Source: Gamarada debralockiae
Lineage: Eukaryota; Ascomycota; Leotiomycetes; Helotiales; Hyphodiscaceae
NCBI GenBank assembly: GCA_002803225.1
Contig: NXFV01000860.1
Coordinates: 1-64,000, forward strand
DNA: 64,000 nt
Reading direction: 5' to 3'
Below are positions 37,886 through 50,928 of this stretch, piece by piece. The notes beneath the pieces were generated by a model, which saw nothing but the letters and a program-made list of their open reading frames with translations, was not told the origin of the DNA and searched no databases. Position 1 is the stretch's first letter. Every line of letters starts with the position of its first letter. Position numbers and translations under genes: made by a program.

Positions 37886-40800
37886 TCACAGGCAAAGTGA
37901 CGCTCTTTAAAGCTTTTGGCATTTTTGATAAGAAGCAGCCACGATAAGGTTGGCTTTTGGAGGGCGATATCAAATACCGACGATTCCCGTTGTCGATCAC
38001 AGGCATGGTGATCTCGAAATCTACCTACGCTGGCTTGACAGCCACATGAATAAGGTAGGCAGGCTATTGGTACTTTTTGAACTCTTATCAGTCTTCGGAC
38101 GTCAACCCAAATCAAGACTTTGCGGCCTCATTACCTTTCTACGAGGAAAGGTGCGCCATGATGTGACTTCAATTTCCCAAGCTGTTGACGATCCTCTTTT
38201 TGGATCGGCAGCTGAGAAGGAGAGCCAAATCCTATCCCCATTTCGGGATATTCTTCACTGGCCTTGGAGGGAGAGTTGCTTACGAGCGCGGCAGATACGT
38301 CTCAGCGCTGGAACGCTCAGACCTCTCTTGACGACACTGCCGGCGCGGGGCATTCTGCCATAAACGATCATCACTGTGACATATGGTTTTCAAGGTCCAG
38401 CAAAACCTTCTTTTCCAGTTGCTCCTAGGCCCATGACTATTGATTGAAAAGGTTGAATCACGATCGTACGAGTGCGACGTCAGGAGGAGGATCTGCACTA
38501 ATACGACTCATGCTTCAACTTGATACTCTTCTGAAGACACCACTCCACGAGGCACGAGACAGGCCTCAGGATTGCAACATATGCAATGCACAAGTAGCTG
38601 CACAAGCAGGCCAAGATGAACAGGGGTCCTATGCATATGCACAAACCCCAGTTGAGCGCACACCGGGGGCAGGGTCGGCCTGTTCCGGCAATCTGAGTGT
38701 AAACCGTCACACACACAGAATATGAGCGAGCATGGCCGGTCAGCTTATCTGTAGGGGCCCGAAAGATCGTTTTAAGGCAATTTTGGGTGAGATAACAACC
38801 GTGATATTTTCAGAGTTCACCATAATGATGAAGAGGTTGTGTGTGTGTGGGGTTAAGTATTGGCGATCCAGTAGATCACGCACGTTTGGTGAAGACTAGG
38901 GGTTAAGGGTCATCGAGAGGCGAGTGTGGCACATTTATGGCTAGGTTCAGGGGTGTCTAGTGGCGCAACGCAAGGCTACAAGGTCAATGCTTTCAGGTCC
39001 ACGAAACACTTATCGGCACATATTATTGAAATCTTGCCCGACGTCGGTGGTCCGCAGGTCCAACTATTCAGTATGATTGACACAAGGAATATCAAGTTCT
39101 TTGGTTTGGACGGCAAATGTCCCTTCACTACCGACCCCACCCCTTTGCCTGGCCCGGCCAGAGCAGGCCGAGAGTGCACTGCGGGGAACGTTGTCCAGGC
39201 CATCACGCTGTGGAGCATCAGTTTCAGTATCTTTCCTTTTGTGTAGGTTATACTTCGGGCTTGCCACCGGTGGTAGAGATAAGCAAAACCGGTTAGAGTT
39301 GAGAAAGTAGGTTTTGCGGGAAGGAAAAGAAACATTCACATTATTTTTGTCGGTACACTTTGGATTTTGCAGCTGGTGGATACAGGCGATCAAACGTTGT
39401 TACGTTTGTTCGTTGTTGACGATTGAAACAAGCAATTTTTAGCATCACGCACTCCATCAACTGCTCCCAGCGTCGGTGAATAAACCGCGACGACCCGTGA
39501 AGATTTTCAAATTTTCGACCTGGATTAGAGGGGGAGCCTTGAAGTGCAGAATGACTCGCGGAGAGGAACGGTGGAAACTCTCCTCTCTCATGTCCTGTGC
39601 CCATGACTCGTTCTCACGAAAACTACGAAAGTAGCACCTTCCTGTAGAAGATGCATATTTTGAGGCATCTCGACCGGCGAAAGAAACAACCATGACCCTT
39701 GGCGATACAAAGGGAGTACGGCACGACTCGAGAAACAAGTCCGTTGCGACAAGGCAAACACGTTGGACCTTTGGAAGTGGGGTGACTTCGTCCCCACCCA
39801 CGCTTTGCGACCATCGAATCAGGGAAAATTCATATTCGTTCAGCCCCCACAATTCTCGGAGAATAAAAACCCTTGTTGCTTTGTCTGTCGTTTGTGAAGT
39901 AAAGACATGTTCCTAAGACACGAGAGTTTTTCTTATGCAATATGGCCACGAAGCTACAAAAACAACGGATGGGATATGCAATAACATGCTACTCAATAAG
40001 AAACTTTTCCGTCACGTACCCGTTTGCATCTATGTATTCGGGAATTTTAACACTTACTTGTAAATTAATCTCCGACGTGGAGCTATTCCTACTGTCTTCA
40101 GTGCAACATATATCAAAACCGAGCAAGTGGGAAAGGAAGCCGTTGCGGACTTGCGATTCAGGTAGTGAGTTTAGGGGTTGCTGGACCCCTATTTTTTCAC
40201 GAGGTCTGGTATCTTTGTACCTTTGTACCACGAACTCTGTTTCTTGCCCATATTATTCAAAATGCACGCTCGAACAGCCATAACCCTTCAATTGCAACCC
40301 AATCGCCCAATATTTAGCACCAAATAAACCTCAGCCAGTCGCTCCTCCGACCCTCCGAATTCGCAATACATGATTCGATTCCGATTAACTTCCAAATTCC
40401 AAATACTCTACGGTCACCACCACTGTTGAGTGACATAGTCACGCTCGCTTACGTATGCATCACACTCGACCATCGAAGCTTCCACAAGATCAGAGGCTTC
40501 AAAAAATTCAACAAAAGCCATGCACGCTCGAGCCAAGCGCACTTAGCTCTGAAAACTCTTATTCACTCCTTCCGAGAGCTGCTTTTGGCTAGTCGCGCCC
40601 ATTCGTAAGTGTGATATGTACCAAGTATGAACGCCTCGATCTTCAATTCCTCAAAGAGAACAATGCGTCTGAGAATTGAGTTTTCGCGGCCCGCGCAGCT
40701 CCTCTTCTAGGAGAATACGAGCATGGCTGCGCGATGGTAGCCTGCAAAGTCTTGTACATATGCACGTGTTGCCGTCGGCGCACGTACTGCCGTACTTGTT

Positions 40801-43800
40801 AAATGAGGTTAATTGAGCTTGACAAGGTGAAGATGATATGTGGGTTAGTTTCAAGAAGATTCGAAATGTCTCGAAATGCTGGGGTGTTCAGGGGTAGCGA
40901 TGACGATGCGCACGAATGAAGAGTTAAACTCAACCTCCAACTTCACATTCCACTGTCCAATATCAACGTAGTATCTTGATTCAATCCAATAAATGAAAAT
41001 TTTCAAGTTTGGAATAAAGCATCAGCAACGTCCGTCTTGAGTTGCAGCTCTTGCATGTTTGCGCCCCTATATCAGAATCGGAAGGCTTATAACCAACCCC
41101 TAAAGTGTCCGCGATTTCTCATTCGCCAGTTCCCCTACATTTCTCAAATCTCCGCTTCCAGTATTTGGCGGTGAAGTAGCAGATATATGTGAGGCGGCGG
41201 CGTATAACAGATCCCCCGTCGCGGATTCTGCTTAGTTACACAGATATCTGCCACACCTTCGTGGAGATGATGCGACACTGTTGGAGACTTGACGTTGAAG
41301 TTGGCTCTCACCGCCACATACTTCTCCAGGTTTCCTGGCCCCGCACTTCTTCATTTGAATTGACATGCAGCTGTCAGGATTTCTTTTGTTCTTTAATTAG
41401 TGCGCATACGATGATCCTGCTCCGAATTCGTTTCGTGAAAGATGAACAGGTATACCTGAAGTTCAGGGGTATATGTGATGTTTTCCCCTGAGGGCAAGTC
41501 GTCCGCGTCACTATGCGGGACGGCACGGAGAAGTGGCTGCAACCTTCACCTTTGTCTTATCTTCAGTTTTTTCCTGGCCACGTTTTCCACATGGTTCTCC
41601 GCATTCTTTCACGTGAAGAAGGCTGCATTTACTATTTTTGAGTCAGAAGCCTGCTGTCAAGACGGCAGTGGACGGCTCAGGAAGATCATAAGCAGGTTGC
41701 ATTCTTTTTTGGTCGCGTGGCTTTCCCCCAGGGGATCGCGTCGCTTATTTTCTCCTGACAATGAACTCCGGACCGATCAGAGACAGCGGAATTTGAAACC
41801 TGCAAATTCGTACGAGCTTCCAAACTGGGCCTTCTGCTCCGTGAGTGTCACAGAAAACATGTTCACTATCAAGATTCCCATCTCTTTGCTCGCAAAGAAA
41901 TGCCTCAATTTCCTCCAACTCCTTTTCCACAGCGCCGTCACCTGCCACCATCTATTTTGGTCTCAAAACGTTCTTGGGAAACTCTAGAAACAATTTCGGA
42001 AAACCCCCGTCCGTGAGAGACAAGTTGAAACATTGAGTTCATCTCTTTTCTCCGCATGCTCTTGTAGACCTCGTAGTCAACCAACCTCAAAGCCCTCTTC
42101 CCCACCTTCCGTTGTTTCTGAGCCTCAACGTGCCTCTATAGCTCCATTCCAAATCGCCGCAGGCATTGCACAGACGTCTCACGAGAAACATTTATCTGCA
42201 GACATTCTTCCATACTTCTGGCGCCCCTGATTCTCTGAATAGCTTCTTTAGGCCTTTGTATTTGCCATGATAGCTACTGCAGTAGTGAGATCTCGACCTT
42301 CCCTCCATAGACTAGCAATTGCGGTGGCTGAAACTGATTTACAATTTAGCGCATCGAACCTCGTGGCTGGCCAGCATCGCACTGACTGGCGTCCAGCTGC
42401 AAATCGCCAGCTGTCTCTATCAAAGCTTTGCGACATTCTAATAGTGCAGAGTCCGGATGATACTAAATATCTGATAGGAAGATAGCGGATCCTGGACCCT
42501 GATAACAGGTTCGAGGACGGGAAAATTATTGATCAAGAATTTAATATAAACCCTGCTCACATGCGTTTAGCGAAGCAATTGGAACTCAGCGGACAAGCAT
42601 CATGGAGATCTCGGGTCGATCATTGCATCGCAACCGCACTCTCCTCGACAACAGAGCAAATTTGGCGACGTCGAGCACCTCGCGCCGCATGACCTCATCA
42701 GCGTGTTGAACTGAAAGCACTTTGTTGCGGTAATGAGCGTTTGAGTCGCTGCATGTCATGATTTAGGCAGTTAATTGTCAGTTAAAAGTCAAAGTCGCTT
42801 TTGTTTTCTGCCTGGTTTTAAAACGTTGAGCTGATGGGGTTAGTACATGCGATATTGTTTTTCTCAATTTGGTGTGTGTGAACGAATGCAAACCTTGTTG
42901 TGCAAGGTAGATCAACGTACATTTCTTTGCAAATATTTCGAGAGAACGTGGTACGGTGATTGTCCATGGATGCGAATCCCTCCGCGCGGCTGGAAGTAGC
43001 ATCGGGTCGCTCGGAGAGCTTCCGGATGTGAACACTCGACGCCCCTCTTACGGTTGGGGGTCGAGAAAGCAGTTGATAGACATAAGTTTCAAGTTTCTTG
43101 AGTACTAATTATCAGAATTGGATTTCGGAGATATTTCCTACCAGCGGGTCCTTCCGAGAAGGAGTTTTTTATTACGGAGATTTAGGATACTTTACGGAGA
43201 ATTCCTTGCAGGTCCCTACACAGAAGGCTGGGAAAGCTGGGAATATGCTCGCTGATCACGAGTGTTGACCAGCCCGCAACTCATGCTGGAGAGTGACGAT
43301 GCGATATTGATACAGTGGATACAAGATCTCGCCACCACGATCCCCGGAATTTAAACTAACGAGAGTATGAATGCAGGGAAACATAAGTATGCCATCGAAT
43401 CCTTTAGATCGCGAGGACCCCCTGCAAATATGGAGGTGGCTGTGGAGGGGTCGTTCTGGCCTTCTCGAACGAGGCATTAAATGTCTCGCAAGGCATCCTA
43501 GTTACGAGGGATCTACGAGACTGGCAACAAGTTTGTTGAGCCGCAGAGTAACGATTGCGCATGAAACGACTCGTGAACTTGCTACGAATATCCATGCCTT
43601 CAAGAGCCAGAGAGAGTATGCCATTGCGGATACAAACATGAGTATCAAGTCAAGCGTCAAGTTCCACCGCATACAAACCATCCCAACTACCGACAGTATC
43701 AAAATTACCAGGTCAGAGGCAGTTGTGTCTCTCTCTATTCTTACTGTATTCAGGTGAATCTCCGAAGTCAACTTGTCTAGGAGCCTGCTCGCTTGCAGAA

Positions 43801-46800
43801 TCTGATGCTGTAGTGGCTTGAGGTGCGCAATCTTAGGCTGATTTGAGGTTCCAAGATGCGAAAACCAGAGAACGATGAGCAAGTTCTCTTTCGTCGTAAA
43901 AATACCTTATGGGGAGTATCTCCGTAAGAATAAAAGGTCTGATGATCTACGATATCGTTGAAGCAACCGAGTAAACGAGTTATTTCTCCTATCTCTCCCA
44001 GGTGGAGTTGGTGATACGCGGGCTTGAAGGTTGGGAGAACTGTTCTCTTAGCGACCAAAGAGTTTTGACCCTTGGGTTTGGCGCCTCATTGCTCTAAGAC
44101 TTACATAGAAGTTTCCCCGCGAGCTTAATATTTAGACGCGGAAACACCCATACAGTTTAGGAACGATCACCTTGATCGTGGCGTCGATCCACGTTTTGTC
44201 ACAAAATCTGGGCCCGATCTGCGCTGGCTCGTGACTATTGTGAGTCCATTCGAGTGTCAAACCATTTCCCCTAAACCATGAGTTACATGGCATGGTGATG
44301 TGGTGATTTGCAGAGTCCAATATACTCTGCCGGACACCAAGTCCCAGCCCTAGGAGCATGGGTTTTGGGAATCTCTAGCTGTGACTACAGCATGATAGCT
44401 TACCATGTTTGAGGGAAATATCAATACCATCATCACTTCAAGTACCGGAGCTAAGTGTTTAGAAGGAACGTTCAGCCTCGTTCTGTCTGTCGTTGATTAC
44501 AGCAAATATGCCGCGCGTACTTGCCGATGCTTTTGAGGTTGCATTGCGTTGTTGTCTTGTCTCATGTTTCTTGTCTCGAAGTTAGGTGCATTTCTTTAGC
44601 TCTAGTTCTGCAGCCTCATGGCCAGATAGGGCAAGGCTCGACAGCGGCGGTTGGGACTATCAATTGATGTCGTCAAATGAGCCGCCAACAAAGCCCCAGG
44701 TTCCTGGACGATACATCCCGATACCTGGAGTACTCTCAAGATTCGTGTTTGGCACTTGAAATTTGGACATCAATGACTTCGGAAGGACGGGACGGAGATC
44801 TCGAATCGAAGTGCGACATCAAGATAGGGTATAGGAAAAACAACGGCTTTCCTCGAGGAGGTAAGTCGGGAGGAATATCGGTGGATGGAATATCCTCCTC
44901 CGATTTAGAGGGGAAGTTTCTAAGCAACGCGGACGAACAGTTGGTCAATGCTCTCGCGCTATGGAAGAACCTGAAGAAGCTGTCAACCATTTAGACAGCT
45001 GCGCAACATAGAGATGGACCATAGGGCACCTCAAGAGCGATGGAGATCCACTAGCGGTGAATATACTTTGGTTAAAGACGACATTATCCATCATGGGTGC
45101 AGTCTGATATGAGTTTATTTGTTTTATGTGGTGGACGGAGTCTGATACTAGGAGAACGCTCGGTCAATCCATAATGCTCCCATGAGTATGGGCACAACTC
45201 TTCGATATCGAAGACTTTGGAAGCTGTATGGCTATCGGTAGTGTCAAAGGTCATCTGTCGGTAAATACTACTGCCTCAATCTCTTGGTCTTCCAGACGTC
45301 TCCTGTACAACAACTTTGCTCTAAAGTCGAGCTTTATGGCACTACTGTATCATTTTTGATAATCCCGCCTCTTCGAGAACGTTCTGGGCTCTTTCCATCT
45401 ACTCTTTGTTGGCCGAACGGCTTCACTTGTCTAAAATCGTCGTCTTGAAAGCGCTTAGACCTGACAGCTTCATGTAATCAGCAAGGTCTCTCTCTATTGG
45501 CAAGCTGGAAGTGTGAGCTTATTAGCCGACGACAATTGAGCCATTATGTGACCCATTAATTGATCTTCGCTCCAACTTCCAAAACTCATTGGCCAAGAAG
45601 TACAACGCAGCATTGTATGAGCCCAAGAGAACAGGTTCACGTTAGTCGTTCTTGAGGTTTCGAACGTAAAACGTATGAGATAGCATCATACCTTGGACTC
45701 AGTATCTCCGAGGAGGTTATCACTTGGTCGATGATCACAGGCGGACGAGACAACTACCCTTCAGCGTTGCAGCCCTTAATCATTGGCAGGAGATGCCCCT
45801 TTGATGTTCGCTTGCTTACAGTTTCAATGCGCCTCAAACACCCATTTCGCAGCATTAACCAGCGTAAGTAATGCCTGAGAAATCCACAGCTGCCATTCAG
45901 TTGTTGAATTTATTGACATCCAGGAGCATTTTCGGAGAAATTCGCCTCCCTTTCAGTCCAAGCGCAATTTCCATCAGGAGTTTTTCGAGTGTCGAGTGCC
46001 GCACTCCATTTCGTGCGCCTGTCTCTAGCAGTTCCCCGTAGCAAGTATTATTACAGAAGCGTAGCGATTAATTCTCGACACTCATTAAGTAATTGGCTTC
46101 CATCGAATCCACTGCTGGGCCGGTCAATATTGCTAAAAATCAAAGGGTTGTCATTGCATCTTGTCACACGCCACGCATTCAAGTCCGAATGCGGGAAAGG
46201 GTGGAGTCAACCGCCATCGGCGTCGACAAAAACAGTTGAAAGACACGTCGAACGGAGAGTCCGAGAGAATGTGACAAGTGACAGCACTTTCTTTCGTACA
46301 AGAGACTGTTGAAAAGCCAACATATATTATTTAAAGCGCTGAACCTCGCTCCTGCATCTTCTTCCAGCACTTATTGGGTCAGATGTGCCCTTACCATGGG
46401 CCAAGTTTCCCGCTCGGGTACTTGCATGTTATTGCAGAATGCAGTTTACATCTCGGCTACGTTCGCATGAAGCCGATGTATAGAATCATCGATATTAAAT
46501 GGCATATTAATATAATAGCAATATGATGGCCGTTAATTGCCCCACCTTGCGGTTACATCCGTTCTTGCAACGTCGCTCGCAAATAAGCAAAGGCCGATCG
46601 TTCAATGGAGTGGATCTCCTGCCAGAAGAAGACCATATTCCAGATATTAAGACCATAAGTGTTTCAGCTTAGGGTATACGAGAACTGTCTCGGCCACTTC
46701 CGAACGTGTATTGTGAACCATAGGATCTTGGGACTTGAACGTCGTCGAAGTTTGTGGCAACTCGCGCCGCTAGGCCAGACAACGGTGACAGAGCCTTGGA

Positions 46801-47840
46801 ATGGGGACGGAAGCTTGCAGAATATCCCCCGGCAGCCAGGTTTCTCGCTAATAGTATCGAGGCTCTAGTATACACAGGGTGGGTTTGCGGCGGCAGGCTC
46901 GAGGGATGAGGATGTGACAGGTCACTTCTCGTTCTGAACGAGGCTGGGCTATGAAACCACAGAATTCTGGCATTGCCTGAAATCTCATTAAATATAGCTC
47001 AGGTCTAGATTTGAACAATCGATGCGAATATCGTTGAAATGCGGGGCCTAAAGTATGTCTGTCGCCCCTCGTGACGATGATGGTGTTTTTGTTTTATCTT
47101 CTCTACTTTTTCTATTGGCTTTTTTTTGGCAAAATATTCCGAAAATGATAAAGTCTCCTTTCCTTCGTCGATTCGTCTTTACTTGATATCCTCCTACGAT
47201 CGTACTTTTGAAGATACTTTTTCCGGAGGTCTGTGAGATTATGAGATTGTCTTCGATAGGATTGAAGGTAGGGAAAGATCCTCCAGGAGAAATTATTGCA
47301 ATTTTCAAGTCCCGAAACCTCCCGGAACGTCGTGACTTCTCTGACTTGTGATCTGAGTAGAGACCTAAGTTAGCATCACTCTTCGCAAAGACATTTTCTT
47401 CCTTGAGCTCAATCAAGAAGGAATTTGCTTTCCTCGGAATACGAAAATCCTGTAAATGTGAACTCATATGTTATCAGGAAGGCGGTAACTGAAAATCCTT
47501 CGCAGGGTCGAAAGGTCCCCCGCCCTCAGCTCTCGTCCAAAATGTGATGCTCACTGAGAGCTAAAAATTGAATGTGATCTAAACCCCTTACTAAAAGCAT
47601 ATGTATATTGTTGAATCTCCATGGTGATGTCTCTCAACTCGCTTCCAAAATGTTTCCTGACTTTTCGTCTCGCGTCCATTTCCTCAGCATTCAGGAGTGT
47701 TACTCCACAAAGTTTGTACTGTTGTATCATCTCTCCTTCTTCCTATCTCAATGAATTTAATCAAGCGCCCTCTTTGCTCCTAGATTTGGGGAACTCCTTT
47801 CCCTAGAACAGATGACTCCTTCATCAAGGGGTTGTCACGC

Positions 47841-47874
47841 GTTTGAATATCAGGATTCCAGACGATATTCAAAC
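47841..47874. repeat. Inverted repeat, 11-bp arms with 12-bp spacer
   Basis: GTTTGAATATC at 47841-47851 is the perfect reverse complement of GATATTCAAAC at 47864-47874. It could form a stem-loop or be a dimeric protein site. No gene starts nearby. Confidence 0.6.
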
Positions 47875-50800
47875 CCAAGTTCAGAATTGACCATCTCTGT
47901 CTTGCCTTGCAGTGGCATAATTCCATTTCGACTCCTCATGGTAGCCACTTCGGCGGACCCACAGCACACAAAGTTATTTCCCAAGAGAAGGGGTGTTGCC
48001 TAACGGCTTCGATCCATCACCGTGTACGGAGTATCTTAGTGTCAAAGAATACGGTGTACTCCCTGAACATGCCATTCCAAATTTCATGTCACATATGCAA
48101 TTGATTGTCAAAGTAAACATGAGGACAATAAATCAAACAACAACGACAATAGAAACGACGACGAAAAGTCACCACCAACTTCCATGCCTCTGACCAAGGA
48201 GCCTTTCAGCTGATCGTCACGCAACTCATCTCAATCATTCCTGAGCTTAAGCCACAGTGCCCTATGCAGAAGTTAGTAGCTCTCTCAATTCGTAAACCTT
48301 CTTACTCGGTTTGATATGAATAATTCGAGTGCCCGGACTCGCAGTACACCAGAGTCAAGGTGATTCTCACGTGTGGCTCCAAAACAGTCGCACACCTGTC
48401 TACCCGTATTTCTTTCCTGGCTTTTGAGACTTCTGAGCTCCCAAGGCTTGTACTTTAAACAGCACTACTCACTCTCGAGTCTTGGGCGAATGAGTCAAGG
48501 TTGAATATTGGTCCTCGTCTCATCTATGATCTCTTCAGGTTTTTGAATGGACTTCCCACCCGCATGTTCCAATTTAGCTTTCCTCTACAACCTCACAATG
48601 ATACCCATATGTTCAATCAACAGAGATTAAATATTGAAAAGTAAAACGTATTCGCTACGTTTTCAATGGGCAAAATGCTCAGGTTCCATAAATCCGCAAG
48701 CTTACAAGTACTGTCTAGTTCTTGCATCCAAGCTGCTCTGGCCAGTAAATTGAAAGCTGAAAGATTACGATCATGACTGGGTTTAAATATTTCTTACTCG
48801 CCCCGAAAAGCCATCCCCTTGACGTATAAAATTACCACCGAAAGTGGGCCGTCCACAGACAATCCATCGAGCTGGTCGTGGAAGCAATAGTAGGACGCGA
48901 GCAGACCCACAGGGTGAAATAGGCTGCGACGACAAGTAGCAACACCGAGTTCAATGGAGCTGAGGCAACATAAGGCATCTTGTCAAGACTTCTCATCCAC
49001 TTCCTAAGATTTGTCGCAATATGATTGACGGCCCAACCGCGTTCACCTAACAGATAGCGAGGCTTGAACTCTCATTAAAGCACGCCAAATGTATTCAATG
49101 TAAAAGGCTTCCCGGAAACACATAAATTTCCTGCATGCAAGGTGGTACAGGGAATGGAGGAAAAGTTTGAGGCTCCGATCTAATATGACCCTGAAGCAAG
49201 AACTCCACTTCGCTCGACCGGAGACAAAATTAAGAAAGATGGTTTCAACAGCGATAACAGAAACGACAACAAGAAAGATGCCGATGGCAACAAATACGTC
49301 TCAGATATTGCTTTGCAAAGGTCTACAAAGGTATCCGCTGCGAGGATGGCCAAAAAAAGGTGGCTAAGGGTTCTGCCAGCAAACAGATGTAGCAATCTCA
49401 GGATGATCCAGCTCTAGTAATTTGCAACTGCTAGTATGCTGCGGGCCACTACTGAATTCAATCCATCCCACACCTCTCATCAGAACTCTTTTGAGGTCGA
49501 GAGGAAAGAATGGCTTCTTGGCTTGGATGATGTCTCCAAGATCGGTCATCCACTTCCAGCTCTTTCTTCCCATCAATCTTTCAACAACCTAACGATCCCG
49601 TGACTTTGAATTGCCTCACCCCTCACTGTGAGAATTCTAGGCTCCAGTCAGCGAGAATCTTCAGGCTGACATCCACGAACAGAGCGAGGATATATTGGAT
49701 TCACGAACAAGGAAGTTGAAGGTCGAGAAAGGCAAAACAATCGAACAAGACATGAAACTAAACGCTCGTTGCCACTCCCTTAAGCGCGGTCTATCAAAGA
49801 GATCAGAGACGATGGACATTTGAAGTGTTCCGTTGTGCTAGCTCAAACATACTGAGTCAGGCCAAAGTCGTCTACCTCGCACGTTGGAAGAGGGAGCATC
49901 TGTACTTGATGACTAGATAACAAACGACGGCAGTGAAATCAATAACGATGGGATTCTTCCAATCTCATTCTCTTTCCAAACTTTTGTGCAGTAGACTAGG
50001 GTCCTCGAAATAGTTCCAAGGACAACCTCGATATTCAATCTGTACCTTTGCGATTCTGAATCCGCGAAGATAATATTGTCCTGACTTGAAGGTGGGGGCT
50101 TTTGGTTGGTGGATTGAAAGAGATATTTCGGCTAAGCATCTCCTTTGTCCCTTTCCTTCGTTGCCACTCACAACGTAGGCCGCCTTGGTGGAATGCGAAG
50201 TCGGCATCGAAGCTGACATCCTGTGGCCTCGAGATTTGGTAACTTCAATAACCATCTTCAGGCCTCCACCTCTAACCCGAGCCTCCTACTTAACACGCCG
50301 CCTTTGCTTCTCGACAACAAGCAAAACAGACTTGCTTCGGTGATGTACTTCATGGACTTTGTAATTTCTAGCGCGCTTCTGTGATGAGATTCTTCAACGG
50401 TCTTGTATCTATGCTAGGAGAGTGAAGCAGGGGACTGAGAGCAAACAGATATCATAGTGATTTGGAAAGCGAATTGAGAGTGACAAAGAGAAGTCAAACG
50501 ATAAAGACAAGACAACAACGACAATCCCGATCGGGGTTCTCCGAAACATAGGAGCAGTACCGAGTTCTCCAAATTTAAACTTAGTCTTTCGTCGATGGCG
50601 AACGAAAGGTTCAATAGAGCTTCACAGCCTTAAACGTTTTCACAAGAAGTCCACGTAAAGTTTGTCTAGCGGATCTTTTGGTTACGACCTGCGGCATGTA
50701 CGCAGACATGTCCCTCATATACCACCTCAAGATTAGCACTCGCTTCGTGACCGCCTCGCTACGAGGAAGACTATTGGGACTTCTTGTCAAACTGATCATC

Positions 50801-50928
50801 ACAGATCGAATTATTACCGAATCATTACGTATCAAGTACAAGCAAGTCGGATTTCTGAGAACTGTCGCATGTCATCCACTACAGACGCAGCTCTCACAAC
50901 TTTCCTTCAAGGATCCATCAAACTTACC

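Larger units (their letters stand above)
32383..50928. other. Gene-free interval of about 18.5 kb
   Basis: I read frames on both strands and found no chain of exons with recognisable motifs. Frames of 100-190 codons occur (for example 34318-34890 minus, 36858-37376 plus, 41475-41987 plus, 47048-47467 minus) but have low-information composition, no domain, and stop-rich surroundings. Base composition is not obviously AT-extreme, so this is not a classic strongly RIPped block. I see no reverse transcriptase, integrase or DDE-transposase motif. Old, unrecognisable transposon remains, non-coding transcripts or lineage-specific genes are possible. Confidence 0.5.

Noticed and set aside
41475..41987. 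170-codon plus frame with a hydrophobic stretch
   Set aside because: One hydrophobic run and scattered Cys are not enough; no signal-peptide layout or family match.
43256..44359. Series of minus frames that might be a broken gene
   Set aside because: I tried to join them but no family motif emerges, so a pseudogene call is not supportable.
47048..47467. 139-codon minus frame, Lys/Ser-rich
   Set aside because: Starts with ATG but has no recognisable domain, and nothing around it supports an exon structure.
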